From contig JAKAZJ010000061.1 in assembly GCA_021826565.1 (NCBI GenBank), positions 1-8,175 of the forward strand: a DNA stretch of 8,175 bases. Direction: 5' to 3'. The position numbers were made by a program, and so were the translations under genes. The notes under the pieces are model-generated. The model did no database searches, was not told the origin of the DNA, and saw nothing but the letters and a program-made list of their open reading frames with translations. Source of the stretch: Pseudomonadota bacterium (GTDB taxonomy: Bacteria > Pseudomonadota > Alphaproteobacteria > Acetobacterales > Acetobacteraceae). Shown piece by piece: positions 1 through 7,917 of this stretch; positions within the stretch are counted from its first letter, which is position 1; every line of letters starts with the position of its first letter.

Positions 1-91
1 GCGCCTGCGCGGCATAGAGCGAGGCGAGCGTGGCGGGGCGCGGCAGGCTGCCGGTGTGGGTGGTCAGGATGCGGGTGTCGCTGCGCTGCAT
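1..91 (-). CDS. MetE-like methyltransferase, N-terminal fragment (cobalamin-independent methionine synthase family), runs off left edge
   Basis: The minus strand from the ATG at 91-89 stays open to the window edge and gives 30 residues beginning MQRSDTRILTTHTGSLPRP. The pattern 'RILTTHTGSLPRP' near the N-terminus is characteristic of the MetE C-terminal-domain-like family in the UROD/MetE superfamily. Members are annotated as cobalamin-independent methionine synthase, 5-methyltetrahydropteroyltriglutamate-homocysteine methyltransferase-like, or epoxyalkane:CoM transferase-like proteins. They generally use a zinc-bound thiol as methyl or alkyl acceptor, but the zinc ligands lie beyond this fragment. 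The exact substrate cannot be told from 30 residues; many stand-alone members are not true methionine synthases. No clear Shine-Dalgarno sequence precedes the ATG, where the minus strand has a run of seven C. The gene is transcribed away from the glycogen genes, so no functional link is implied. Confidence 0.8.
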   Translation of the reverse strand, partial: MQRSDTRILTTHTGSLPRPATLASLYAAQA

Positions 92-669
92 GGGGGGGCA
101 AAGGTTGGGGTTGGAGTGCCATGCAGGCTGGCGCGGATCGCGCGGAAAAGCCAGCCGCCCGGATGGCCGCGCCCCTCCGGGTCGGGGAACGCCGCGCTCG
201 GGGACGGGGATGAGGTTCTGTCCGGGGCGGCCGGCCGTGATCTGATCGCGCGAGCACCGGGACCGTCCTGGGGCTTCCGCTCCGCGGCCCCTGCCGCACG
301 CCGATCCGTCTGCGCCGACGGAAACTTGATCCAGATCATCGCCGCGTCCTTCGCGCCGGCTCACGCTGACGGAGAGATCCGGTTCGCGGGCAGTCCCGCC
401 AGAATGCAATCATGCCATCCTATTCGTTGTCGATCCCGCCGCGCGAGCGCGCCCCCGTCCTTGCGGCCGATCCCGGCACGGTCAGCGTGCGCTTGAATGC
501 ACCGACCATGCTGGGGAGGAAGCATTTCGATCCGCGGTGGTCCGCGCTCTCTGCCCGCCACGGGTCCGGTGCCGTGCTTCGCCCGCGTGGCCTGGCGCTG
601 GGCGCGGCCGACCAGGCGTCCGATGCGCCGCTGCCGGTCACGGTGGTGCCACGAATGGGTGCGGACAGG
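92..669. other. Region without an intact gene, between the MetE-like gene and the SpoIIAA-like relic
   Basis: No open frame here gives a protein I recognise. The long frames on both strands are arginine- and proline-rich, as expected from GC-rich non-coding DNA. Two things stand out. An FNR-type palindrome lies at 326-339 (listed separately). From 412 the plus frame that later enters the SpoIIAA-like relic is open and mildly coding-like: about 68 of 83 codons between 421 and 669 end in G or C, with lower GC at second positions. Its putative start, ATG at 412, has no Shine-Dalgarno sequence. It could be the remains of another gene or an extended N-terminus of the relic. A small GCGGG/CCCGC hairpin at 386-399 has no T tract. 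I see no tRNA or other RNA gene. Confidence 0.5.
326..339. promoter_or_regulatory. FNR/FixK-type binding site (anaerobox)
   Basis: The sequence TTGATCCAGATCAT matches the FNR/FixK consensus TTGAT-N4-ATCAA at 9 of 10 defined positions. The CCAG spacer is common in alphaproteobacterial anaeroboxes. Crp/Fnr-family regulators (Fnr, FnrN, FixK) bind such sites under low oxygen. No good -10 hexamer lies at the class II spacing in either direction. The site could serve the plus-strand material now decayed downstream (412-1056) or the divergent MetE-like gene, whose ATG is about 235 bases away. Binding is inferred from sequence alone. Confidence 0.5.
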
Positions 670-1056
670 ATGCTGGAGAATGTCCATGATCGAGACGCGC
701 CTGGCTTTCGCGGCAATGCCGTTGCACGCGCCGGTCGCGGCCGGATCACCCGTCACGCCATGATACGGTGGTGCTCCCGGCGGTGGCGGTTGCCTTCGCG
801 CGACGGCCGGAGGTACGCGTCTGTTGCGATATCGCGTGGACTCCGCGGGCGTGGAGGCCGGTCCCGCCTGGGAGTTTTTCTGGTCGCATGACGCATCCGC
901 GCGGCTGGGAAAGGATAGCGTTGGTGAGCGATGTCGCGCGGGTTCCGCAGCTCGGCCCGGGAGCTGGAATGCCCGGGCGGCTGGCCGCGCGACATCGGGC
1001 TGTTCGTCGGCTGGGCTTGAACGGCTGGGCGTGAGCGCCTGGGCTTCGGCGCCGCT
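670..1056 (+). pseudogene. SpoIIAA-like (STAS-related, PF11964-type) gene, broken by several frameshifts
   Basis: Joining segments from different plus frames rebuilds a protein resembling the SpoIIAA-like family of about 120 residues. Frame 1 (ATG at 670) gives MLENVHDRDAPGF and, near 738-752, GRITR. Frame 3 at 759-836 gives HDTVVLPAVAVAFARRP followed by EVRVCCDIA. Frame 2 at 839-889 gives DSAGVEAGPAWEFFWSH. Frame 3 at about 888-950 gives MTHPRGWERIALVSDVARV. The end is less certain: frame 1 DIGLFVGW, then frame 2 ERLGVSAWASA, could be the usual 'VRxF...AW' tail. The order, spacing and total length fit one family member, with at least three frame changes (near 750-758, 834-838 and 887-892). 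No single frame is translatable through it. Intact relatives are small cytoplasmic proteins of poorly known role. It could be a true pseudogene or an indel-rich stretch of assembly; several indels in 400 bases beside clean genes favour a pseudogene. Confidence 0.65.
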
Positions 1057-1090
1057 GGCGTGCGGGTGCGATCGGCACGGTTTTCGTAAC

Positions 1091-1104
1091 GGAGTGGCAC
1101 TATT
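1091..1104 (+). promoter_or_regulatory. Ribosome binding site and ATT start codon proposed for glgB
   Basis: The glgB frame is closed by TAA at 1087-1089. Between that stop and the first in-frame ATG at 1252 there is no in-frame ATG, GTG or TTG. Yet the intervening codons encode the conserved GlgB N-terminal segment ([20 protein letters not shown], 1171-1236). GGAG at 1091-1094 sits 7 bases before ATT at 1102-1104, an ideal spacing. Initiation at ATT is rare but known (infC and pcnB of E. coli). The alternative is a small indel that hides a normal start, for instance the out-of-frame GTG at 1094. Confidence 0.5.
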
Positions 1105-3321
1105 ACCCAGGTTCGGCACAGCACGAAGGCGAAGCAGACGTCGCGGCGCGGCGGCGACGGAGGCGTCACCGCCGCCGACATCGCCGCGATCGTCGCCGGG
1201 CGCCATCCCGATCCGTTCGCGGCCCTGGGGCCGCATCGGACCGCACGGGGCATGGAACTGCGGGTCTTCCTCCCCGGTGCGCGGGCGGTGACACTCAGGG
1301 CCGGTGGCACAACGCGCGTCATGGCGCGGCGCGACCCGGCGGGGGTCTTCGTCGCCATGCTACCTCCGGCCGTCACGCCGCCCGATTACCGGCTGCAGGT
1401 GACTACGGCGGAGGGGACGCGCGCGCGGCATGATCCCTACGCCTTCGCCCCGGTACTCGGCCCGCTCGACGATCATCTGCTGGTCGAGGGCACGCATGAA
1501 CGTCTCTATGACCGCCTCGGCGCGCACCCGATGCGCCATCAGGGCGTGGATGGCGTGCATTTCGCGGTGTGGGCGCCGCATGCGCGGCGGGTTTCCGTGG
1601 TCGGCGACTTTAACCGTTGGGACGGGCGTTGTCATCCGATGCGGAAACGCCATGACAGCGGGGTATGGGAGATCTTCCTCCCCGGTCTCGGCGCGGGGAC
1701 GATCTACAAATACGAGCTGCTCGGGCCCGACTTCGCGCTGCTGCCGCTGAAAGCCGATCCATTCGGCTTCGCCGCCGAACGCCGACCCGCGACCGCATCG
1801 GTGGTGGCGCGCACCGACGCCTTCGCCGGGGCCGCGTGGCACCAGGGCAACGATGCGCATCGTCGGCCGATGGCGATCTACGAAGTGCATCTGGGCTCCT
1901 GGCGGCGCGGGCCGGATGGGGGTTTCCTGAGCTACGACGCGCTGGCGGACACACTCGTCCCCTATGCCGCCGGGCTCGGGTTCACCCATCTCGAGCTCAT
2001 GCCGGTGACCGAACACCCGCTCGACGCCTCCTGGGGCTATCAACCGATCGGGCTCTTCGCGCCCACCAGCCGCTTCGGCGATCCCGCCGGCTTCGCCCGT
2101 CTGGTCGATCACGCCCACGCCGCCGGGCTCGGCGTGATCCTCGACTGGGTGCCGGCACATTTCCCGACCGACATCCACGGCCTGGCCCGCTTCGACGGCA
2201 CGGCGCTCTACGAGCACGCCGATCCCCACCGCGGCTTCCAGCCGGACTGGAATACCGCGGTCTATGATTTCGGCCGCCGCGAGGTGGCGAACTTCCTGCT
2301 CGCGAGCGCGCTTTACTGGGTGGACCGCTACCGCGTCGACGGGCTGCGCGCCGACGCGGTGGCGTCGATGCTCTATCTCGACTATTCGCGCCCGGCCGGC
2401 GCCTGGACGCCCAATCCGGACGGATCGAACGACAACCGCGACGCGTGCGCCTTCCTGCGCGACGCCAATACGCGGATCTATGCCCGCCATCCGGACGTGG
2501 TGATGATCGCCGAGGAATCCACCGCCTGGCCGGGCGTGTCGCGCCCGGTGGATGCCGGCGGGCTAGGGTTCGGGTTCAAGTGGAACATGGGGTGGATGCA
2601 TGACACCCTGGCCTATCTGGCGCAGGCGCCGGTGCACCGGCGCTGGCACCACGACAAGCTGACCTTCGGCCTGCTCTATGCGTGGTCGGAGAATTTCATC
2701 CTACCGCTGTCACATGACGAGGTCGTGCATGGAAAGGGCTCGCTGCTCGGCCGCATCCCCGGCGATGCCTGGCAGCGCTTCGCGACGTTGCGCGCCTATT
2801 ACGGCTTCATGTGGGGCTATCCGGGCAAGAAGTTGCTGTTCATGGGGGGCGAGTTCGCACAACAGGCGGAGTGGAACCATGATCGCGCCCTGGACTGGCA
2901 GCTGCTCGATGAGCCGGCGCATCGCGGCGTGCAGGGGCTGATCGGCGATCTGAACCGCGCCTACCGCGCGCACCCGTCGCTGCATGCGCGCGATTGCGAG
3001 CCGGACGGGTTCCGCTGGATCGTGGCCGACGATGCCGATGCCTCGGTGTTCGCCTGGCTGAGGCTGGCCCCGGACGCGCCGCCGGTCGCGGTGCTGTGCA
3101 ACTTCACCCCCGTGCCACGGCACGCTTACCGCATCGGCCTGCCGGTGGCGGGGCGTTGGCGTGAAATCGTCAACACCGATGCCGGCGCCTTTGGGGGGAG
3201 TGGCCTCGGCAACCAGGGCGCGGTGTGGGCCGAACCCCATGCCTGGCGCGACTTCCCGGCCTCGGCCGAGGTCCTGTTGCCCCCGCTCGCCACCGTCTGG
3301 CTACTTTGGGATCCGCAATGA
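1102..3321 (+). CDS. glgB: 1,4-alpha-glucan branching enzyme GlgB (GH13), full length
   Basis: GlgB cuts alpha-1,4 chains and re-attaches them through alpha-1,6 bonds to make branched glycogen in the cytoplasm. From ATT at 1102 it is 739 residues, close to the 728 of E. coli GlgB. Numbering from that start, a short basic leader precedes the N1 domain ([20 protein letters not shown] from residue 24). A CBM48 domain follows ([20 protein letters not shown], from about residue 154). In the GH13 barrel, region I is DWVPAHF (D348, H353) and region II is GLRADAV with nucleophile D418. Region III is MIAEEST with acid/base E471, and region IV is LSHDE with D539. The C-terminal all-beta domain is present, with [11 protein letters not shown]. 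Beginning at ATG 1252 instead would delete 50 residues, including the conserved N1 start. The stop overlaps the glgX start as ATGA, so the two are probably one translation-coupled operon. No frameshift or missing catalytic residue is seen. Only the start is uncertain. Confidence 0.95.
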   Translation: MTQVRHSTKAKQTSRRGGDGGVTAADIAAIVAGRHPDPFAALGPHRTARGMELRVFLPGARAVTLRAGGTTRVMARRDPAGVFVAMLPPAVTPPDYRLQVTTAEGTRARHDPYAFAPVLGPLDDHLLVEGTHERLYDRLGAHPMRHQGVDGVHFAVWAPHARRVSVVGDFNRWDGRCHPMRKRHDSGVWEIFLPGLGAGTIYKYELLGPDFALLPLKADPFGFAAERRPATASVVARTDAFAGAAWHQGNDAHRRPMAIYEVHLGSWRRGPDGGFLSYDALADTLVPYAAGLGFTHLELMPVTEHPLDASWGYQPIGLFAPTSRFGDPAGFARLVDHAHAAGLGVILDWVPAHFPTDIHGLARFDGTALYEHADPHRGFQPDWNTAVYDFGRREVANFLLASALYWVDRYRVDGLRADAVASMLYLDYSRPAGAWTPNPDGSNDNRDACAFLRDANTRIYARHPDVVMIAEESTAWPGVSRPVDAGGLGFGFKWNMGWMHDTLAYLAQAPVHRRWHHDKLTFGLLYAWSENFILPLSHDEVVHGKGSLLGRIPGDAWQRFATLRAYYGFMWGYPGKKLLFMGGEFAQQAEWNHDRALDWQLLDEPAHRGVQGLIGDLNRAYRAHPSLHARDCEPDGFRWIVADDADASVFAWLRLAPDAPPVAVLCNFTPVPRHAYRIGLPVAGRWREIVNTDAGAFGGSGLGNQGAVWAEPHAWRDFPASAEVLLPPLATVWLLWDPQ

Positions 3322-5399
3322 CAACGCCGCGCGTCACGCCCGGCCGGCCGGAGCCACTCGGGGCACAGGTGGACGCGTCGGGGCTGAACGTCGCGCTGTT
3401 CTCCGCCCATGCGGAGGCGGTGTTCTTCTGCCGTTTCGAGGGCGCGCGGGAAGCCGAGCGCGTCCGCCTGCCGGCCCGCACCGGTGACGTGTTTCACGGC
3501 CATATCGCGGGCCTCGGCCCCGGCACGCGCTACGGGCTGCGGGTTGCGGGACCGTCCGATCCCGCGCGCGGGCACCGGTTCGATCCGGACAAGCTGCTGG
3601 CCGACCCCTTCGCCAGCCGGTTCGACTGTCCGTTCCGGTTGCACCGCGCGCTTCTGCCTGGTGCGGGCGACAGCGCCGATGTCGTTCCGAAAGCGATTGT
3701 CGAGGGCGAGCCGCCGCCTCCGCTGGACCCGCGCTTCGCGTGGGACGGCGGCGTGATCTACGAGCTCAATGTCGGCGCCTTCACTCGCCGTCACCCGGAC
3801 ATCCCCGCGCCGATTCGCGGTACCTTCGCGGGCCTCGCCCATCCGGCCGCGATCGCCCATCTGCGCCGCCTCGGCGTCGCGGCGGTGGAGTTGATGCCGT
3901 CCACGCCACGAATCGAGGCACCGCACCTGCCGCCGCTCGGGCTGGCCGATGCCTGGGGCTACAATCCGGTGACTTTCGCCGCGCCCGATCCGCGCCTCGC
4001 CCCGGGCGGCTTCGCTGAGGTGCGCGCCACCGTCGCGGCGCTGCACGCGGTCGGGATCGCGGTGCTTCTCGATATCGTGCTCAACCATACCGGAGAATAC
4101 GACGAGACGGGTCCGATGCTGTCGCTGCGCGGGATCGACAACGCCAGCTATTACCGGCTCGATCCCGCGGATCCGTCCCGCTACCAGGACGATACCGGCT
4201 GCCGCAACACGCTGGCGTTGGATCGTCCCGCCGGAGTGCGGCTGGCGATGGACGCGCTACGCGCCTGGGTGCTGCGCGCCGGGATCGACGGGTTCCGTTT
4301 CGATCTCGCCACTGCACTCGGCCGCAGAGTCAACGGCTTCGACCCGGCTGCGCCGCTGCTCGCCGCGATCGAGCAGGACCCGCTGCTCCGGGTCCGCGCC
4401 CGTATTGCCGAACCATGGGATGTGGGTTCGGCTGGCTATCGCCTGGGCGCGTTCCCGTCCGACTGGGGCGAATGGAACGACCGCTGCCGCGATACGCTGC
4501 GCCGGTTCTGGCGCGGCGACCCCGGGCAGCTCGGCGCCCTGGCCACCGTGCTCTGCGGCTCGGCCGATCTGCTCGCGCCGCGCCATCGCCCGCTGACCCG
4601 TTCGGTCAATTTCGTCACCGTCCACGACGGGTTCACCCTGGCGGACCTCGTTTCCTACGCGCGCAAGCACACGGTGGCGAACGGGGAGGATGGGCGCGAC
4701 GGGACCGATACGAACTGGTCCTGGAACCACGGCACCGAGGGACCGAGCGACGATCCGGGGGTGCGCGCCGCCCGCGCCGCGGATATGCGCGCGCTGCTCG
4801 CCTGCCTGCTGCTGGCGCGCGGCACGCCGCTGCTGGGCATGGGCGACGAATGCGGGCGCGGCCAGGGCGGCAACAACAACGCCTATGCGCAGGACAATGC
4901 CGTGTCCTGGTTCGACTGGGAGGGGATGGACCACGCGTTGTTCCGCTTCGCCGCCCGGCTGCTCCGGCTGCGGGGCCACTGCCGCCTGGCGCGCGGGGAC
5001 GCGCCGTTGCGCGGCACGCCGGCGGCACCCGGTGAGCCGCCGGACGTGGCATGGCGGACGCCGGAGGGCGCGGGGATGGGCGTGGCAGACTGGGAGGACC
5101 CCGAGCGGCGCACGCTGGTCGCGGCGCTGTTCGCCCCGGCGGCCGATGGCGCGGCGGAGGAACGCGCGGTGCTGGTGGTGCATGGCGGGATGGAGGCGGT
5201 CCGGGTGCGCCTGCCGGACCCACGGACGGGACGCGGATGGCGGCTCGTGCTGGACAGCGCGACGCCGGCGCGGCGGGAGCGGTGCGGGGCGTGGTTGGCG
5301 GTGGCGGCACGGTCGGTGGTGGTGGCGGGGGAGGCGGGCGCCGAACCGAAACCACTGCCACCGCAACCACATCGGCCGATGGGCGCTGACGCCCCATGA
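3318..5399 (+). CDS. glgX: Glycogen debranching enzyme GlgX (GH13 isoamylase-type)
   Basis: GlgX hydrolyses alpha-1,6 bonds of short outer branches, mainly those trimmed by glycogen phosphorylase, and releases malto-oligosaccharides. The protein is 693 residues, slightly longer than E. coli GlgX (657). An N-terminal CBM48-like domain spans about residues 10-115 ([19 protein letters not shown]). The barrel shows region I DIVLNHT (D252, H257), region II GFRFDLA with nucleophile D329, region [10 protein letters not shown] with acid/base E365, and region IV TVHDGFT with D437. The motif [20 protein letters not shown] (residues 513-532) is a hallmark of the GlgX/isoamylase group. The start is ATG 3318, overlapping the glgB stop by four bases, with GGGA 6 bases upstream. 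The frame is open further upstream, but that would run deep into glgB. The last 25 or so residues are proline-rich and poorly conserved. There is no signal peptide, so the enzyme is cytoplasmic. Confidence 0.95.
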   Translation: MTTPRVTPGRPEPLGAQVDASGLNVALFSAHAEAVFFCRFEGAREAERVRLPARTGDVFHGHIAGLGPGTRYGLRVAGPSDPARGHRFDPDKLLADPFASRFDCPFRLHRALLPGAGDSADVVPKAIVEGEPPPPLDPRFAWDGGVIYELNVGAFTRRHPDIPAPIRGTFAGLAHPAAIAHLRRLGVAAVELMPSTPRIEAPHLPPLGLADAWGYNPVTFAAPDPRLAPGGFAEVRATVAALHAVGIAVLLDIVLNHTGEYDETGPMLSLRGIDNASYYRLDPADPSRYQDDTGCRNTLALDRPAGVRLAMDALRAWVLRAGIDGFRFDLATALGRRVNGFDPAAPLLAAIEQDPLLRVRARIAEPWDVGSAGYRLGAFPSDWGEWNDRCRDTLRRFWRGDPGQLGALATVLCGSADLLAPRHRPLTRSVNFVTVHDGFTLADLVSYARKHTVANGEDGRDGTDTNWSWNHGTEGPSDDPGVRAARAADMRALLACLLLARGTPLLGMGDECGRGQGGNNNAYAQDNAVSWFDWEGMDHALFRFAARLLRLRGHCRLARGDAPLRGTPAAPGEPPDVAWRTPEGAGMGVADWEDPERRTLVAALFAPAADGAAEERAVLVVHGGMEAVRVRLPDPRTGRGWRLVLDSATPARRERCGAWLAVAARSVVVAGEAGAEPKPLPPQPHRPMGADAP

Positions 5400-5410
5400 C
5401 CCGAAGGGGC
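5379..5410 (+). other. Two mutually exclusive short hairpins at the 3' end of glgX
   Basis: GGGCG (5381-5385) can pair with CGCCC (5390-5394) across a 4-base loop, with outer AT/AT pairs flanking one bulged C. Alternatively GCCCC (5391-5395) can pair with GGGGC (5406-5410) across 10 bases. Just upstream is a perfect 10-base palindrome, ATCGGCCGAT (5371-5380). None is followed by a T tract, so none is a standard intrinsic terminator. In GC-rich DNA such stems arise easily by chance. They may at most stabilise the 3' end of the glgBX transcript. Confidence 0.25.
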
Positions 5411-5442
5411 CGGACAACGCCGACCGTTCCCGCCGCCATACC

Positions 5443-5491
5443 CCGAAAGGCGCCCTACGCTCGGCCCGTCCTCGCGAAAGGCGCCCTTCGC
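5443..5491. repeat. Pair of near-identical 18-base palindromes between convergent genes
   Basis: CCGAAAGGCGCCCTACGC (5443-5460) and GCGAAAGGCGCCCTTCGC (5474-5491) match at 16 of 18 bases in direct orientation and start 31 bases apart. Each is a near palindrome centred on GGCGCC. The second has complementary GCGAA/TTCGC arms and one internal A/C mismatch. As RNA it would fold into a 7-pair stem with a GCGC loop, from either strand. They lie in the 130-base gap between the ends of glgX and the oppositely transcribed glucoamylase gene. A bidirectional 3'-end or terminator function, or a small family of dispersed palindromic repeats, would both fit. There is no T tract. This gap holds no gene. 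Confidence 0.5.
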
Positions 5492-5529
5492 CACGCCCCG
5501 AACCCGCCCGCAAACGCGCAGCGCACAGG

Positions 5530-7917
5530 TCACGCGCCTACCTGCACCCGCGCCTCGCCGCCGCCCTCTCCATCGCGCCACCGCCAGGACACCGCCACCG
5601 TTGCCCCCGCCGCCACCGGCTTGGTTCGCAGGGCCGCGGCGTGCAGCCCGAACCCCACCTCGAGCGTTCCCCGCTCCTCGCGGTCGGCGCCGGCCGCCGT
5701 CCAGCGCACCAGCGCCGGCCGCTCCAGCACCACCACCAGCCGCGTGCCCGCCGCCATCCGCGCCACCGGCGCCCAGGGGGTCCACACGCTGCGCACCGAA
5801 GCGCGCCGCTGGGCCCGATACCGCCGCCCCACCGAAGCCGGCGCATCCACCGCCCGCCCGGCGTGGCGCGAAATGACCAGCTTGACGAATTCCGCATGCG
5901 CCCAGGCGAGCGGCGTGGCCGAGCCGGTCGGCCGGCCGGGAGACAGGAACCGGCGCGGAATCGCCTCGGCGTCCCACACCTGCTCGGGGATCATGCCGCC
6001 CTTGCCGGCCATCGCCGCCATCGCCTCGAGCAGGGCCAGGGGATCGCGCCCGGCGGCAAGCTCATAGTGCCCCCGCTCGCCGGCCAGCAGCGGCCAGGCC
6101 CGGCCGCGGCCGGCGCCGGTGTAGGGGGCGCCCGTCTCCGTCTCCCCGTAGCCGTCGCCCACGTAGCGGTGCCAGGCGGGGCCGTTGGGGGTGTCGGTCT
6201 TGAGCAGCGCGTCGGCCAGTTTCAGGCTATCGACCACCAGCTTGTCGTCGGCCCGGCGCAGGCCGAACCGCACCAGCGCCAGAAAATCGAGCGACACCAA
6301 CTCGGCGGCTGGAATCGCCCGCGGCGTAGGCTGGTTGTGCAGCGGAATCGGCGTGGCCAGCGCGCCGGGGTCGGTCAGGATCGCCCCCGGCGCCAGGTGT
6401 ACGTAGTGGGCGGGAATGCCTTCCTGCCCGGCCAGAGGTCCGCCGCGCGCGACCAGCCAGCGCTCGATCTCGGCGTTCCAGAAATCCGCCGTGACCAGCG
6501 CCAGCCAGCGCAGCCGCAAGGTCAGGAACGGGGCCCCGGCCACCAGCGCGGCGATCGCGCAGGCCAGCGTGTAGGGCGTGATCCCGGCGCTTTCCTCCCA
6601 CCTGTCCTGCTCGCTCACCGGGCCGCTGCGCAGCAGGTAGCCGAGCGCGGTGGCGACCATGTCCGCCACTTCGGTCCCGCCCAGCGCGTCGCGTTCGGCC
6701 AGCAGCGCGGCCAGCAGCACGGGGCAGGCGGTCTGGTCCAGCTGCTTGCCCTGCCAATAGGGCCGCCCGCCCAGCCACTGGTTCTGCTCCCAGTGCCCGT
6801 CCTCGCGCTGGGTGGCGATCAGGTAGCGCAGCGCGTTGCGCGCTTCCTCCTCGGCCCCCAGCGCCAGCAGGGCGGTGGCGCACTGCACTAGGTCGCGCGG
6901 CCAGACCAGGTGGTAGCCGCCGCGTTCGGTGCCGCGATCGCCCCAGGGGATGCTCAGGCTGGCGACCATCGCGCCCGGATAGGTCTTATCCAGATGGCTG
7001 CGCAGCACCATGGTCGAGGTCATGAACTGCTCGCGCAGCGCGTCCGGCGCCTCCCAGCGCACCGGGTTGCGCCGGTTGGCGCCGGCGTACCAGGCCTGCC
7101 AGTCCGACACCTGGCGCAGCAGCACGGCGGCGAAGGGCTCGAGCAGGCTGGAGACCGCCAGCGTCGCCGCCGACTGCTTGGTGGCGGCGAACCCCAGCGC
7201 CAGCACCGCCTGCGCGGGCAGCGCGGCCACCAGCGCCACGTTGCCCGGCCCCGCGCGCGTGTATTCCCAGGTCAGTGCCCCATTGGCGGCGAAATCCTGC
7301 CAGCCGTCGCTGCGCCCGACATAGCCGGTGCTTGCCGCGCCGAACGCGTCGCGCTGGGCCGCGTCCGCCGCGACCAGCGCGAGGCCGTACGGTCCCTGCT
7401 CCGCCCACAGCACGCGCCGGCCGCGATACTGCGCCACCGCGGCGACGTTGCCCTCCCCGGTCGCGCCGAGCCGGGGGGCCAGCAGCGTGTAGAGCCGCAG
7501 CGCGGGATCGCCGGTCAGCGTGGCCTCGACCAGCAGCACGTCGCGCAGCGGATCGGGGGTGACGCGCAGGCGCAGGCGGAAGCGCGGATGGGTGTGCAGG
7601 ATTTCCACCGCCGGCACGCCGGACGCCACCAGCCGGACTTCGTACGTGCCGAGTCGCTTCACCTCGACCCAGAACCCGGCCCCGTCGGCGACGATGAAGC
7701 CGAGGTCGCGGATCTGCGGCAGATCGACGCGCGGGTAATAGACCTCGGTGACGATGCCGAACCCGAGCGTGAACCACAGCCGCGCCGGGCCGAGCGAGCC
7801 GCCCACCACGTCTTTCGCGCTGCTGGTCCAGGTGGGCGCGATGCCGGGTCGGCCGGGCGCTTCCACGAGCAGCGGAGCGGAAGACCCGACCAGAACAGGA
7901 TTCGCGTCGAGCGGCAT
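5530..7917 (-). CDS. GH15 glucoamylase / glucodextranase-type glucan hydrolase
   Basis: This 795-residue protein is a glycoside hydrolase family 15 enzyme. The family releases glucose from non-reducing ends of alpha-glucans (glucoamylase) or alpha-1,6 dextrans (glucodextranase). Residues from about 25 to 270 form the N-terminal beta-sandwich of prokaryotic members, with GGSLGPARLWFTLGFGIVTE and YYPRVDLPQIRDLGF at residues 39-74. The (alpha/alpha)6 barrel follows (about 290-690). It shows YHLVWPRD (substrate pocket, R341 and D342), DRWEESAG with probable general acid E441, and MIPEQVWD with probable general base E645. A C-terminal beta domain (about 700-795) resembles the extra domain of longer bacterial members. 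No hydrophobic signal sequence precedes the sandwich, so an intracellular enzyme acting on glycogen or malto-oligosaccharides is likely. The start at 7917 is supported by AGGGTGAC (7931-7924) about 7 bases upstream. It converges on glgX and diverges from the malQ-like gene. Substrate linkage cannot be settled from sequence. Confidence 0.92.
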   Translation of the reverse strand: MPLDANPVLVGSSAPLLVEAPGRPGIAPTWTSSAKDVVGGSLGPARLWFTLGFGIVTEVYYPRVDLPQIRDLGFIVADGAGFWVEVKRLGTYEVRLVASGVPAVEILHTHPRFRLRLRVTPDPLRDVLLVEATLTGDPALRLYTLLAPRLGATGEGNVAAVAQYRGRRVLWAEQGPYGLALVAADAAQRDAFGAASTGYVGRSDGWQDFAANGALTWEYTRAGPGNVALVAALPAQAVLALGFAATKQSAATLAVSSLLEPFAAVLLRQVSDWQAWYAGANRRNPVRWEAPDALREQFMTSTMVLRSHLDKTYPGAMVASLSIPWGDRGTERGGYHLVWPRDLVQCATALLALGAEEEARNALRYLIATQREDGHWEQNQWLGGRPYWQGKQLDQTACPVLLAALLAERDALGGTEVADMVATALGYLLRSGPVSEQDRWEESAGITPYTLACAIAALVAGAPFLTLRLRWLALVTADFWNAEIERWLVARGGPLAGQEGIPAHYVHLAPGAILTDPGALATPIPLHNQPTPRAIPAAELVSLDFLALVRFGLRRADDKLVVDSLKLADALLKTDTPNGPAWHRYVGDGYGETETGAPYTGAGRGRAWPLLAGERGHYELAAGRDPLALLEAMAAMAGKGGMIPEQVWDAEAIPRRFLSPGRPTGSATPLAWAHAEFVKLVISRHAGRAVDAPASVGRRYRAQRRASVRSVWTPWAPVARMAAGTRLVVVLERPALVRWTAAGADREERGTLEVGFGLHAAALRTKPVAAGATVAVSWRWRDGEGGGEARVQVGA

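Noticed and set aside
386..399. GCGGG/CCCGC hairpin near an ATG at 412
   Set aside because: Five pairs with no T tract and no gene clearly on either side; expected by chance at this GC content.
411..452. Plus frame 3 string HAILFVVDPAARAR, reminiscent of a segment of some alphaproteobacterial LuxR-type regulators
   Set aside because: Only about 14 residues match by impression, and the following frame gives no helix-turn-helix in any register, so it is too short to call a relic.
361..1236. Minus-strand open frame of 291 codons in the left intergenic region
   Set aside because: The product is dominated by Arg, Pro and Ala with no recognisable domain. It lies antisense to the SpoIIAA-like relic and the glgB start, typical of a chance frame in GC-rich DNA.
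1360..2490. Minus-strand open frame of 376 codons antisense to glgB
   Set aside because: It mirrors the codon pattern of glgB, shows no domain and has no start context; glgB is unambiguous on the other strand.
5290..5341. G-rich run at the end of glgX as a possible G-quadruplex
   Set aside because: Most runs are only GG, with just two runs of three or more G; the sequence is explained by Gly/Val/Ala codons of glgX.
4257..5513. Minus-strand open frame of 418 codons antisense to glgX
   Set aside because: His/Arg/Pro-rich product without a family; a shadow of the glgX GC3 bias.
4690..6891. Plus-strand open frame of 733 codons crossing the glgX end and the GH15 gene
   Set aside because: It spans two well-supported genes on opposite strands and changes composition between them, so it is a GC-driven shadow.
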